From: Cyclospora cayetanensis
Taxonomy: Eukaryota; Apicomplexa; Conoidasida; Eucoccidiorida; Eimeriidae
NCBI RefSeq assembly: GCF_002999335.1
Contig: NW_020312700.1
Span: 186,001 to 250,000, forward strand
Direction: 5' to 3'
DNA length: 64,000 nt
Below are positions 33,136 through 45,292 of this stretch, piece after piece. Numbering within the stretch: position 1 is the first letter of the stretch; each line of letters starts with the position of its first letter. The translations under genes and the position numbers were made by a program. The notes beneath the pieces were generated by a model, which saw only the letters and a list, made by a program, of their open reading frames with translations, did not search any database and was not told the DNA's origin.

Positions 33136-36100
33136 ATGGCAGCAGAGACCTCCCAGGCGCTCCATGCGCCGTCCCCCCTCCCTGCAGCTTTCAGCAGCAT
33201 GCAGGAGCAGTCCAACGCTTCCTCCCTCCACCCCACTGAAAGGAAGGCCACGCGCAACTGCCGCAACGAGAGTGTCAATGCACTTATTGGGAGGCTCGTT
33301 CAAAGCCGGATCGCTTGTTTAGGCGTTCAGAACGCCCCTGCACCCGCAGTACAGAGGGCGCGCAGTGCTGCCTGGGGGGGCCTCCTGCATGGCTCTGCGC
33401 ACTGTAGATGCGGCACAAGTTGCAGCACAAGCTGCAAAGGCGACGGTGAAGCCCAAGAGACCCTGAGCCTTCTGCTGCAGCAGCAGCAGCAGTTGCTGCT
33501 GCAGCGCCGAACCCAAGAGGCCTCCTTCTTGCACCTCGCAGCTGCTGCGATTTGTGGCGGAGCGGACAGCGTCTATGGCTCCTCGGGGGGCCCCGCTGAA
33601 GGCTCGAAGGCGCCTCTTCCTCTTCCTCCTCCTCCTCTGCACAACCTCCATGACGCTCTGCTGCTGCTACTGCTGCTTGCCGGTGCAGCTGACAAAGAAG
33701 ACGCGCTAACAAGCGGAAGAAGAGTTGTAGCGGCGAGAGCGGCTCGAAGCTCAGAGGCACCAGAACGGGAAACCCTGCGGCAGCGTCTGCTGCAGCTTAT
33801 TCAGCAGCAGGAGCTTTATCGAGCCTCTCCTGAGCCTTTGAGGTCCCTGTTTAGCAGCGAGGGCTCAAAGGCCTTAAGGCTTTCTTCTCGGCTGCGCCTG
33901 AGGCAATGCCAGCGCGGGGCCCCTGCGTGCAGTGCGCGGCTTCCCTTTGGGGGGTTCACAGGGGGGGGCCCCTCTGGCGGAGGCCTCTCTTCCTGCAGCT
34001 CCTTCTTCAGCGCCTCCCTGCCTGCCATCGAAGTCGAGGAGGCAGCGACTCCTGCGGCAAACAACCAACTCTTTGGAGCGTGGCTTCCTCGCACGTCTGA
34101 ATTCTCTAGAGAGGGTGTGAGGGCACAAGGGCCCTCCCATACACCGGCAGAGGCCTCGCAGCCTCCTCCGTCCCTCACTTCTGCTGCTTCTGCTTCTGCT
34201 GCTGCCACTTGCAACGACTGCCCGAGTCTCAAGAGCAGCAACAGCGGCAGCAGCAACGACAGCAGCAGTAGCACTTGGCTCTGCAGGGGTCCACCGGGTG
34301 CGCTCATTGGGGCCCCCCCGACGGGCCCCTTTGGCGTAAAGACGGAAGCCGTGCTGCGAGGAGTAGGGGAGTCTTTGTGCGCGTCTTTCCGAGCCACCAC
34401 CCTGTGCAGCAGAGAAGCCACAGCCGGAGGGGCAGACGAAATCGGGGGGCCCCGTCTAACATGCAAGGAACCCTTCCAGACCGCCTCTGAACACCCCTGG
34501 AGGGGCCCCCCCTTGGGCCCGCCCCCGGGAGATCGGCTGCGCAAAGATCCTGCGCCGGCCGCTGCCAAAGAGGCTCCAGAAGAGGGGCCTCGGCAGCTGC
34601 AGCGTTTTGCAGCGCTCGCGCTTAGCGGGAAGGAGGGGGGAGACGACTTTCGGCACGCTTCCTTCGAGGCGCTCTCGCAAGGCCAGAGAACATCAGGGCC
34701 CCCAGGGGCCCCCGCAGCGAGGGTTCAAGGAGCTCCTCCTGGCCTCCTAGCTCGCGTGCCGGAGGAGGCTGTGCTGCGTTTCGCTTCAGGGGTTCAAAAG
34801 CCTTGCTCCGCGCATCCTACGATGCATGCAGCGGATGCCAGTCCACTGCCTTTCGCAAAGGGGGGCTCCATGCCTGCGGGGCAGTGGCTTGCCGCCTCGC
34901 TGCCTTATAGATCCCCTGAAAGGGCCTTTGTCTTGATGCGACGCGCCGCAGCTGCACCCTCTGCAGCAGCAACTGCCGCAGCAGAAGCAGCAAGAAGCCT
35001 CGCAGAAGCCGCCGCAGAAGGCACCCTAGCATGCCTCACTGCGAGGTGAAGCGAAAAAAATTCCTCGCTGCCTTCAGTGCCTTCCACGGCAACTCCCGCA
35101 GCGCCAGGACGACCAGCACGGGGCCCCACCTCTTTTCGACGGCTCCGCGCTACCCCCTTCGAAAACGCTGCATGCGTCTGGCTGCCTCCCTGCTGTGCTT
35201 TCTTTCTGTGCAGACTGGCGATGGCGTCCAGAGGCGCTCGCGCCCAGGAGTCTCGGCGGACAAGGGGGCCCCCTAACGGGGCCCCCAGGCAACGGGAGGG
35301 CGACTCCGGGGGGCCGGGAAGAAGGGCCCCCAGCGTGCAGGTTTTGTGGCCTGTTAAAGGGCCCCCAGGTGCACCCCAGGAGGGCCCCCAGACGCCGCTT
35401 CCACCGGAATCTAGACTTCCCTTCTGGGTGCACTGCTGCTACCTCGCCCTGCTGGGGGCCCCCTCACCTCTGTTCCGCTTGGTGTCTGCCTGCTCCTGCC
35501 GCGCCAGCTCTGACGAGGCGCAGCAGCACGTGCAGCAGCTGCTTTCCCCAGAGGTTCGTGTGGAGCTCCAAGCAGTGACGCTCGCCTCTGCATGCTGCAG
35601 AGACAGCAAAAGCGTCTTTGCCTGCAACACGAGCAGCTCATGCCCCGGAAGACTACGACCGTTCTTTGCTGCAGCAGACTTAGCCTGCTGCTATGAGGCC
35701 CTCCTCCCTGCAGGTGCCGCAGCCGCGGCAGCAGAGGCTGCTGATGCCGACTGCAGCATTACAGGACCGTGGCGGGAAGCGCTAGCTCAGATCGCCGAGT
35801 AAGGCTCACTTGTCTCTGTGTTGTAGACTCCTGCTGCTGCTACTGCTGCTGCTACTGCTGCTGCTGCTGTTGTACGCGGCTTTTCAGCGGTTTCAGCAGT
35901 TCTCGCTGCGTGAGCGTGCGTCTCCGCCGCTATCCCCCGTGTTTTTGTACCTCTAAAGTCAAGCAAGGATGTGCTGCATGCTCCAATGCGATTGTATCAG
36001 GCTGGGGTCTCTAGTTCGTCGTATAAAGGCCTTCATTGACGAGTTCTTAACGCCTCCCACTGTACTGCTCTCCCGAGTTATCAGCAGCAGCAGCCACAAC

Positions 36101-39100
36101 AGCAGACGCATTGACCACCAGCAACAGCACCAGCTCTTTTACGGCACCACCCTCGCCGCATTTGCCAGGGCAGTAGAAGCGGAGTTGCAGCATTTCGAGT
36201 TCTGTCTCTCTGCCGAAGTCATCTCGAGCATGCGCGCGTGGAGCTCTCCTTTGCTTCTGGCCGCGGCAGTCGATCGGTGGCGTCCCTCGCTGCTGCTGCT
36301 CACCCGCCTGTGCAAGCTTGATTTTTCTTCTGCCTGCCTCGACAGCAGCAGCAAGGAGGGGTGGCAGTTTCCGCGAGGAACTGCCTTGCTCGCTCGCCTG
36401 TTGAGGACCACTGCAGCCCTGCAGCACACCATGCTGCCACCCCCTTCGCAGCAACAGCGGCAACAGCAACTGCCGCATGAATGCGCGCTAGCCGTGCGGC
36501 TGTTTGCAGGCTCCGCCCCTCCCTTCCTCCGTTTTTTCACTCGCTGCTGCTACAAGGTAGGCCTTCACACGTGCGTGGGAGCGTCGGTCCTCGTCAGCAG
36601 GCGTGCAGCGCCGGCTCTACGCTTGGGAGGCCCTAAAAGCCTCGACTCTTGCCAGGCGTTTCTCGCGATTCGCCGCATCCCCGCTGTCGACATGCCCGAC
36701 TCAGCAGCAGACGCATGCGTTTTCACGCTCTGTGCATGCGCTGTCGAGGTACTCAGGGCCGTCTCGATGACGTCACTATGGAGTTCTCCGTCCCCGCTGA
36801 GGTAGTGACAGGCGAGGGGGGCGGGGGGGAGACATTAGGGCCCAACGCGGATCTGCTCGCCGTGGGGGGCCCCCAGCGGCTGCTGCTCCTCCCGCGGCCG
36901 CTGGCCTCTTTGGGGCCCCTCGTTGAGCGCTGCCTCACCCTCCAACTGCTGCTGCAGGGGTGCAACCCGACAACAGCCGCTGCCGCATGCCTCTTCCCTT
37001 CGCAAGAAACGCTGCTAGCTGCTGGCCGTCGCGAAAACACAAGCCGTAGCCTCGCCGCGTGGATTCGCAGGAGGCCCTCAAAAACGCCTCGCAAAAACTC
37101 TACAGACCTTTTCGGGGCCCCTGGGGCCCTGAGATTCTCCGACTTTTGTGTCCGTGTAGAGACACTCCAGGCGCATGTAGTCGCAGCTCTCAAGCACAAG
37201 GGCAGCAGCAGCAGCAGCAGAAGCAGCAGCAGCAGAAGCAGCAGCAGAAGCAGAAGCAGCAGAAGCAGCAGCAGCAGAAGCAGAAGCAGCAGAGGCAGCA
37301 GCAGAAGCAGAAGCAGCAGCAGCAGAAGCAGCAGCCATGGCAACGGGCGTGCCAGCGACAGCCTTAACGCGCAGCACGATGGAGAGGAGGTTATTGCGTT
37401 CAACTCGCATGGGGGGGAAGGGGGGGAGGGGCCCTCTCTTGAAGTCCTCTCCAGCGGGGATTTTACCGACTGCAGCAGCAGTAGTAACAGCACTGCCCGT
37501 CTGCTCTTCGACCCAAGCAGAATGGCAGCCGTCTTGCAGCAGCAGGACCGCCTCTTCTTGCAGGCAATCGGCCGTCTGCAGGAACTTGCTGCTGGCAGGG
37601 GGGGCGCTCAGCTCTCCAAGAAACAACAACTGCAGCAGAAACAACAGCTGCAGCAGAAAGAGCAGCAGCAGCAGAAACAACAGCAGCAGCAGAAAGAGCA
37701 GCAGCAGCAGAAACAACAGCTGCAGCAGAAACAGCAACAGCAGCAGAAACAACAACTGCAGCAGAAAGAGCAGCAGCAGCAGCAACAACAGCTGCAGCAG
37801 AAAGAAGGAGAGAATTTGTTTGCCTGCGCATGCGCTGCAGCCGAGGCTTCCGTGAGGGGGCCCCTACTTCATGGGCAAGAAGGGTTCGAGCGCTCCCCAA
37901 AGCAACAGGCGATTCTGCCGCTCGAGCAGCAGCCACCAGCGAAGCGCCTCCCCCGTTATGTGACGCGCGAGAGAGAAACGTCTGCCGAAAATCCCGAGGG
38001 GTCTCCCGAAGGAGGACGTTCCGTAAAGCCTCCCGAGGGATACAGCGAGGGGGCCCTCTGTATCAAGTTTGGTTCAAGAGCCCCCGCAGAATGGCTGGGG
38101 GCCTCCTTGGGGGCCCTGCTGCAGCGGCCACTGCTCTTGCAAGAGGCTCTAGCAACACGGGCACTGTTGATGCTCGTCTTGGGAGATGGCAGTCTCGAGA
38201 GACTTCTGCATCAAATCAAACAGGCAAGCTGACCCTCCTGGTAGCGTTTCTGCTGTTGTATCCGGAGGTGTAAGCTGCTTCTCCTGCTCTTGTTCCTGCT
38301 CCTGCTGCTGCTCCAAGGGGCCCACGCGACTTTCATTGGCTGCTCTGCCCCCCCTGTTATGTTGCGTTTGCTGCTGCTGCTGCAGCTGCTGCTGCTCGGA
38401 GCCACCCACGCAGTGCAGGAATTTCGCCAGTCTCTCCAGGAGCGCCTGCAGCAGCACGCAGGAGAGGGCTGGCGTACAGCGGCTGTAGCCTCGGCCTCCG
38501 ACCATGTTTTAGGGGCTGCAGATACTGCACGAGAGGCGCCTGCGGCAGCGAAAGCCAAATCTGGTGGTGACGCCGCTAATGCTGCTTCAGAGAGGGCCCT
38601 CTGCAAGGATGTTGAGCGGCTGCTGCACGGGGCCCTTCTGTCCTTTACTGCCGGCAGCAGCGCAACGGGAGAGCCGGAGGAGGAGGAGCAGCAGCAGCAG
38701 CTCCTCTACTTTGCATGCAGCCTGCGGCACGAAGCAGCACTTCCCACAGAAGTATTACCCCTCTCAGGAAGTGCTGCAGAGACTGACGCAGCCGCAGCCG
38801 CAGCGCAGTTGATGGGCCGCTTGCAGATGCTCCCCAGCGCCTCCCCGCCGCTCCAGTCTTTCCTTCCTCCAGTACGTCTCTTTTCACCCTCATCCCTCGC
38901 CAAAGGCTTTGACAAGCTGTACTTTCTGAGCTCTGGAGGGCCCATATCCGCCATGCAGCGTGGCATATGTTTCCTGAGGCTTGCATTGCTCGTGTGATGA
39001 GAGTAAAGAAAGGGGCCTAAGCTCGCGAACTAGGGCGCGCGAATTTGCTTGCTCGCAGCTCGTGAGCGAGCGCTATGCTGCAATTCTGCGCTTCGCCCTT

Positions 39101-39987
39101 CAAATGGACGCTGCTTTACAAGCGCTCTCGGAATGCTGGATGCTGCGGCGTCGGCAGCAGCAACTGCAGCGCTTCGCCGCGAAAGCCGCGCAGCTGCAGC
39201 AGCGCATGCAGCACTTCCTGAGGGCCGTTTGGGAATTTGTCTGGACCGAAGCCATTGAATCGGAATGGACGGTCTTCTCGGAGCACGTCACGACAGCAGC
39301 CGCAGCAACAGAAAGCACACCGACAGCAGCGGCAGCCGCAGAGCAAGGCAACTACCGTCTGAGCTACTTTGCTCTGGTGGAGGCGCATGCACGCTGTGCA
39401 GACAACATCTATACCAGGTGGGACGCACCAAAACCCTTTTAACCGTGACGGCAAATCCGTGAGTTCCCTGCAGAATGCCATATCCCCCATAAAAATATCT
39501 CCCTTGCTGTGGCTGCCGCTGCAGGTGCCTCCTTGCACCCCGTCTCGCCCCTTTGCACAAAAAGCTCGTGGCAATCATGCAATGCGCGTGGCGTCTCAAA
39601 GCCTTGCTGACGCAGTACTACCAGCACCAACAACTACTGGAGCAGCAGCAGCAGCAGCCGCAGCAGCACATGCATCAAGGGTCCATTGTGCGTGCCTCTT
39701 TGTCGCGCTGCCTCTCCCTTGCCGCTGCCTCCTCCCCTCCGCCTCTCGGCGCATCATCATCGTCATCACCTTCATCATCGACAGAAGCAGAAGCAGCAGC
39801 AGCCAGAGAACTAGGGTGCCTGGCCTTTGACTTCGAGCGTAACAGCAGCGCCTTTATTAGAGCCCTCTTCGTGTTGCAGCCACTGCAGATCCTATCGCCG
39901 TTGCTTCTCCGGCTCACGTTTAATGGGGCCCTTCGCCAGGAGGCCCTCCAGGGGAGACTGGCATCCCCCCACCGCTCCAGGGCCTAG
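33136..39987 (+). CDS. Gamma-tubulin complex component (Spc97/Spc98 family), 7 exons, about 1930 aa
   Basis: Exons 33136-35045, 35214-35798, 36001-36556, 36757-38223, 38419-38871, 39059-39417 and 39525-39987 total 5793 nt, an exact multiple of three, with every phase matching. GCP signatures appear in order across the splices: LPFWVHCCYLALLGAPSPLF (GRIP1 start), LGSLVRRIKAFIDEF, FLRFFTRCCYKGRLDDVTMEF (the conserved 'G.L.D..~EF'), LLMLVLGDGSLERLL, LVSERYAAILRFALQMDAAL, MQHFLRAVWEFVWTEAIESE, YFALVEAHARCADNIYTRCL, and FIRALFVLQPLQ..LLLRLTFNG at the C-terminus. The protein would act in gamma-tubulin ring complexes at the spindle pole/MTOC to nucleate microtubules. It is about twice the usual GCP length because of a 600-residue disordered N-terminus and Ser/Arg, Gln/Lys and Ala tracts. 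The fourth intron has a GC donor (CAG|GCAAGC). Which GCP paralogue it is cannot be decided. Confidence 0.88.
37201..37336 (+). repeat. AGC/AGA repeat encoding a Ser/Arg run
   Basis: About 136 bp of interspersed AGC and AGA triplets within exon 4 of the gamma-tubulin complex gene. In the reading frame they encode a Ser-rich run with regular Arg. It is an RS-like low-complexity insert between GRIP1 and GRIP2 parts. Confidence 0.85.
37622..37806 (+). repeat. CAG/AAA repeat encoding a Gln/Lys/Leu run
   Basis: About 185 bp of CAG, CAA, CTG and AAA/GAG triplets in the same exon as the Ser/Arg run, but read in the CAG frame, giving a Gln run with periodic Lys-Glu and Leu. Imperfect higher-order units of 24-33 bp (AAACAACAGCTGCAGCAG, AAAGAGCAGCAGCAGCAG) are visible. 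Confidence 0.85.
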
Positions 39988-40764
39988 TGGCACTTGGCAG
40001 AGAGAGACTTTTTGAGGGCACATCCTCCCCTTGAGGCTTTGGTTTGATCTGCCAACCTCTTTTTTTTCAAGCTGAACAGATTTGGGGTGTATGTGTATGG
40101 ACCGGCCTCCCTGCGGGGCAAACGCTCCACCCACTCGCCTCACTGCTCAGCACTTCCCCCCCTCTTCTTGGCGAGCACTGCAAGTCTCTTCTGCCTTTTC
40201 CTGTGCTGGCAGCAGCAGTGGCTGCTCCAGTCTGCTGTGCGAGAGGCGAGAGAGGCCCCGAATCCCCTTCCCGGGGAGCCGCTAAGCGAAGCAGGCTCGC
40301 CTGCAAGGCCAGGCAGAAGGCCGTATATCTGGCTGTGCTCGCAAGGGAACTAAATAGTTGGTTCGCTATAGAGAGGAACTAGACCTCTCGGGAGCTAGCT
40401 TGCCAGCACACACGGCTTCGGGGCTGTAGAAGGAAGGCTATTTTATGCAGTAAAAGCGAAAAAGAGCGCTGCACCCGCCGTTACGCACTTCTCAATTCGG
40501 CATACGGGACCGAGCGCTTGCTGCTGGTGCTGACTCTTTTCTCTCTCTACATATTTACATAGGGCAGCGGATAGAGACACTGCAATGTCGCTATTGGCGC
40601 TGCTATGTGCGCCGCTCTAAAATAGCTTCCACACAGACTGCAGAAGGTTTTAACTCAGGAGCCGCGAGGGCCCGTTAGGTTTGCTAGGTGGTGCCATTAG
40701 GATGCAGTATCTCGTTCAGCGGCTGCAGGAGCTACTGCCACTAGATGCTTCGCTCTGTAGGGCT
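39988..40764. other. Convergent spacer between the gamma-tubulin complex gene and ECH1-like gene
   Basis: About 780 bp between the two stop codons of convergent genes. It should contain both 3' UTRs. Frames at 40044-40382 are short and lack any signature. No repeat or RNA gene was seen. Confidence 0.5.
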
Positions 40765-41712
40765 TCACAGCCCTGCAAAAGGAGGCATTTGGGCTCTCTT
40801 GCTCCCTCGCTCTTTCTGCTGCATTTGCATGCCAACCGCAAGGGGAATGTCTAGCGTCTGGAGCATTGCTGCGCTTACAGTAAGCTGCTGCTCAAGACTC
40901 TCTGACACCGGACGGCCCCTCGCAAAGTTAAGCCCCTGTTTCGTCGCTGCAAGCGCTACTGGGCTCATCTCAGCTAGCGCTAGGCAAAGAGCAACAGCGG
41001 CTTTATGCAGGGCCTCTCTATCAGGGTAAAGGGCAGAGACAAAGCCCTCCCGTTCTGCTTCTTGCGCAGAGAAGAAGCGCGCGGAAAAGCACACCTCCCT
41101 AACCCAGCTACCACTACGGACGATACGTGGCAACCGCTGCAGGGTTCCAATGTCGGGTGCCATGGCTAGCTGCACTTCCCTAACGCTGAACAGAGCATCT
41201 GCAGCGGCTAGCCGCACATCACAGCTGCTCACGAGGTCCACGCCAGCCCCAATGCACGGTCCAGAGATTGCAGCCAACACGGGTTTGTTGATATGTTCCA
41301 CGCTGGATATGGCCTCTTGCAGGGGCGCCACAACTCTGCGGAGGTGCAAAGCGCGCCTGGCAGGGTCCGCGAGTGTAGCTGCTGGCGAGTTTACTTCTCT
41401 GCCGCTCTCCTCCTGCGGTTCGGCCTCCGTTGGCTGGAAGAGGGAAGCTGCATATTGCAGTTCTATGCCGCTACAGAAGGCTGCCCCCTCTCCCGTCAGT
41501 AAAACACAGCGGCAGGGCGCCCATGTATCCAAAATGCGCATGCAGAGAGGGAAGTCGCGCCAAAACGAAGCACCTAGGGCATTGAGCTTTCGGGGGCGAC
41601 TGAGACAAACTTCCACAACAACGCCTTTTTGACCAGGGAGCGAAGCGGCAACGGACACACGTAGCGACTCCAACTCCTGTAAGGACCTTGGAATGTCAGG
41701 AATCTCAGACAT
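40765..41712 (-). CDS. ECH1: Delta3,5-delta2,4-dienoyl-CoA isomerase (ECH1-like), single exon, 315 aa
   Basis: One uninterrupted 315-codon frame starts at ATG 41712. It has crotonase-fold motifs in order: LSRPRKLNALGASFW (substrate pocket), CVLLTGEGAAFCSGIEL (CoA-binding 'A-F-C-S-G' and oxyanion loop), KPVLAAISGPCIGAGVDLVS (second oxyanion Gly), FSVREVQLAMAPDIGTLQRL. The acidic residues typical of dienoyl-CoA isomerases are all present: Asp in GAGVDL, Glu in VREVQ and Asp in APDIG. A plain hydratase would not have this set. The enzyme shifts double bonds so that odd-position unsaturated fatty acids can pass through beta-oxidation. There is no obvious PTS1 (C-terminus ..PPFAGL) and only a weak N-terminal presequence, so cytosol versus mitochondrion is open. 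Lack of introns contrasts with its neighbours. Confidence 0.88.
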   Translation of the reverse strand: MSEIPDIPRSLQELESLRVSVAASLPGQKGVVVEVCLSRPRKLNALGASFWRDFPLCMRILDTWAPCRCVLLTGEGAAFCSGIELQYAASLFQPTEAEPQEESGREVNSPAATLADPARRALHLRRVVAPLQEAISSVEHINKPVLAAISGPCIGAGVDLVSSCDVRLAAADALFSVREVQLAMAPDIGTLQRLPRIVRSGSWVREVCFSARFFSAQEAEREGFVSALYPDREALHKAAVALCLALAEMSPVALAATKQGLNFARGRPVSESLEQQLTVSAAMLQTLDIPLAVGMQMQQKERGSKRAQMPPFAGL

Positions 41713-42888
41713 CTTTGGCGAAAGTGGCAGTCAAGGTTTTATACTGTGCAAAACCGAGATTTGGGAGTTCGGAACGCGATAGACCACTGGTATCGGCGGC
41801 GGACCGTGCACGAGGGACGCACTGAATAAATAGGAAGCCACAGTAAACACGTATTTCAATAAATAATTCAGACCTCTGCAAAATCAATCATTGGAAAGCT
41901 ACGCTTCTCGAGACCCTTGACTGACAGGTATATCCAACATAGAGTACATGAAGGGTCACCTGAAGCAGCTCATGCGTGAAGTTTCTCTGAGGATAAGCAC
42001 TTCTTCCTTCGTTCTGAGAAGAAAATGTATAAATCAATGCATTTTTCAGTTAAAGCGAATGATACCGAGACGTGTAGGAGGTTCGTCACGATTGGTATCA
42101 TGAGGGGCCCGTTCGCCGTAAGCCATGGAAGAAAGAGCTGCGCAAATCCCCTCCAAACTCATCTCATATCCCCGCGCGTTCCTTATTTCGTATAAATCGG
42201 ATTTCGGCAGCCACCGAAAAGCGTGCAATCTTCTTATCATAGTTTATTTCCTTCCCCTTTCGCCGCTCACCAATGGTGACACAGCCCTCATCCGATTACG
42301 TAAAGTGACACCCGGAATTGTAACAGCCCCTATGCACGATATCTTTGTGTGAAAAGGAGTGAATAGAGCACAAATGGCCTGACGAGCCTGTGTCATTCCC
42401 CTCCTGCCCTGTGTCGTCATACTTTCCCCAGATTCCTCCCTAGTGCCCCGGAGGTTGGAGTGCAGCTAGCTACCGACCTCCACGCTGCTTCAGATACTCA
42501 ACCAGCTTTGTAGCGATCACCAGCCTTAAGAGACGCCATCAAGGTCTCCCCTTTTGCTCGTTTCTGTTACCGTGTGCTCTGCGTTCCTTCCTGGTGCCAC
42601 GGCTTTAAAACTCTAATTTAAAGCACTAAATGCGCTGGCGCATGGCTGGTGCCAGCTGGCAGTTGCCCTGCTGCACCAGCCCCGAGTGTGCGAGAGGTTA
42701 CTCGCAGTGACCACCCAGCGGGAGAGCAAAAGGAGGAACTGGCCTCCAGCCTTTCGCCAGAAAAACATCCAGTGAAAGAAAAAATGGAGTTCGGGGAAAC
42801 CCCCCTTGTGCCCCCATCCAATGCATAGCGCCTAAGTTGGCGCCGTCCAGGGGCGACCCCTAGGGCTTGTAGACAACCCTTTTGCTGC
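41713..42888. other. Spacer upstream of the ECH1-like gene
   Basis: About 1.2 kb between two minus-strand genes, containing the ECH1-like promoter and the 3' UTR of the TOM1-like gene. Frames at 42046-42352 and 42618-42926 have no features of real proteins. Nothing repetitive was seen. Confidence 0.45.
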
Positions 42889-45251
42889 TTACAGCTCCGA
42901 GAGGTCAAGATTAAACGCCATTTCATCCAGCTGCTGATGCACTTTATCTAACAGCTCATTGTCAGTGGTGGCCCCTGGACCGAACGCTTGGGTGTTTCCA
43001 TTAGAGGCGCCTTGAGCCCCAGGGAATGGGGTGGCTCGACGGGGTCCCCCGAAGGGGGCCTCCTCACTAATGCCCCCGTAGGTGCCCTGTGGCCAGACAG
43101 CTGGGGAGCCTTTGCATTCGGAAGCACCTGAATTGCTGCGAGTCCACGCTCTGCCCTCTAAAGTCGGCCTTGGGGAGGCCCCCCGTCGACTGGTTTGCTC
43201 CGGCTGGGAGGTCGACCTCTCTGAAGGGGTCCCAAAGGAAAACCGTCGCCCGTCTACAGCAGCGTTGTTGTCGCTGCTCGCGAGATTCTCGACTGGCCCT
43301 GGCCACTGCTGGTGACTTTGCTGCTGCTGCTGCACGCTCTGCGTTTCTGAGTCCCCTGGCCAAGTAGGCCCCTCTGCAGACTGACCCTTAGAAAAGGATC
43401 TGGAGGGGTGTATAGATGGTGAAAACTCGTTGAAAGGAGAGGCGGGGCAGCTGACTGGAGCAGAAGCAGCCGCGAATGAATAAGAGTCGCGGGCGTTGGT
43501 TTCTGCGCTCCTTTGAGTGTCGGTATCTGGCCAAAGGGCGGCATGGACAGGGCTGTGAGTGCCACGGGCAGCAGGGGGGGGGCCCTGGCTGCTGCCTCCA
43601 GAAGAGCTACAATTGGATGAATCTGGCGATTTGGGCGGCGAGTGGGGGCCTCTCCCTTCCCGATCCTGCTGGCTGGGTACCAATACCATAGGGAGCTGTA
43701 CCGGCAGCACCTCTGCCCCTGCGCCTGTTGATGAGGAGCTGGTCTGCTGGGAGGGTTGCCGCAGCCAGTGGTCTTGCTGATCACGCGGTCCGCAATCAGC
43801 AAAGGGGTCGTCTTCTACACTGCGAGGCGCTGGGGGCCCCATAAGAGCCAGACGGTTCCCAAAGGGCAGGCCTCCCTGCCAAGGGGTTCCTCCCGCTTGG
43901 GGGCCCCCCAGAGGGGGCCCCTGAGGCCGGTTTGGAGTCCCCTGCTGGGGGCTAGCAGCAACGAAATCCCCGAAAGAAAACGTGTGCCAGGGTGCAGCAG
44001 CTCCGGAGGCGCTACTCGAGGGCCCTGGCGTTGAGGGTGCAACAGACGCGACACATGGATGCAAATCTGGAAGGACGCCAGGTGGGGGAGCCATCCCGGA
44101 GGAACCCCCAGGGGCCCCCTGAGAAGTCGAGCCTGCTGCAGGCCCCGAGGCCCAAGGGGCGGATGGGCCCTCTGGAGGAAGCAAAGGAATGAAGGGAGCA
44201 GGAGCAGACAGCCTGGGGGAGAACGAACTGCTGGCCACCGAGATTGCTGCTGGGAGGGCCCCTAGGGAGCTGCTGCTGCTGTTGCTGCTGCTGTTGCTGC
44301 TGCTGTTGCTGCTGCTGCTACTGCCATTGGGGGCAGAGGATAGGGGGGTTTTTGCCGGAGAGCGGGAGCCAGAACACGGCGAAGGAGGCCCTGCAGAGCC
44401 TTTTCCTCCACACGAGAGGTCGCTGAGAGCAGACCAAGGATCCTGCTGAGGGGGGCCCCCGGAGAAGGCCCCCTGGCTAACTCTATCGGCAGCAGCCACC
44501 ACAGATCCTGCAGGGGTCGAGAAAGCCGGAGGCGGAGGGAGAAGGGCGAAGGTGGAGGGGCCTCCAGCCCTTGGGGGCAACAGGTCGGGGGCCCCACCAG
44601 CGGAGGGGACGGAGGGGCCCCTGGTAGCAGCCGAGGCCTCTCTCTCTGCAGAGGGGGCCTGATCCTCTTGGGTTTCTGTTGGCGATAGGTCCAGGAGGCT
44701 GATGGAGGCCCCTCGAGGCCCCTCTGACGAGCCTACGGCCTTCTGAGGCCCCTTCTGACGGCCTTCCAAGGAGCGGCGTGACTCGTCGAGCCTGTCTTCT
44801 GAAGGTTCCCCCTTCGCCAGTTCCTTGTCCACGTAGTCAGCTAGTTCTAGGCCCGCTGATAAGGAGGAAAGGTTGCGCTGCATGTCTTGATCCGTTTGGG
44901 AGAGAGACTGCAGCCACCCTCCGAGGGACTCCCGGGAGGCCTTCAGGTGTCTGTACGCCGCGAGGCGCCGGGAAAGAGGGGCCCCCGGGGAGGCGAGGAT
45001 GGCAAGGGACTGCCGTAATTGGCCAACCTAAAAATTCGCCAGCAAAAAGACATAGCGGCAAGAAGCGGAAGCAGAATGAAGCAGAAGGGAGTGAGGGAGG
45101 GGAAAGGCGGGGACCATGCACACACACACACAGAGACACACAAGCACACACACACACAGAGACACACACAAACACACACACAGAGAGAGACACAAACACA
45201 CACAGACACACACACAAAAACACAGAGACACACACAAACACACACACGCAT

Positions 45252-45292
<41 letters not shown>

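Noticed and set aside
33816..34568. 250-codon minus-strand frame
   Set aside because: It lies within the first exon of the gamma-tubulin complex gene. The sense frame is longer and joins phase-correctly to GRIP-motif exons.
36753..37493. Poly-Leu minus-strand frame that looks like a membrane protein
   Set aside because: It is antisense to the Ser/Arg repeat in the gamma-tubulin complex exon. The sense strand has family motifs.
37463..37936. Minus-strand poly-Ala/Val frame
   Set aside because: It is antisense to the Gln/Lys repeat of the same exon.
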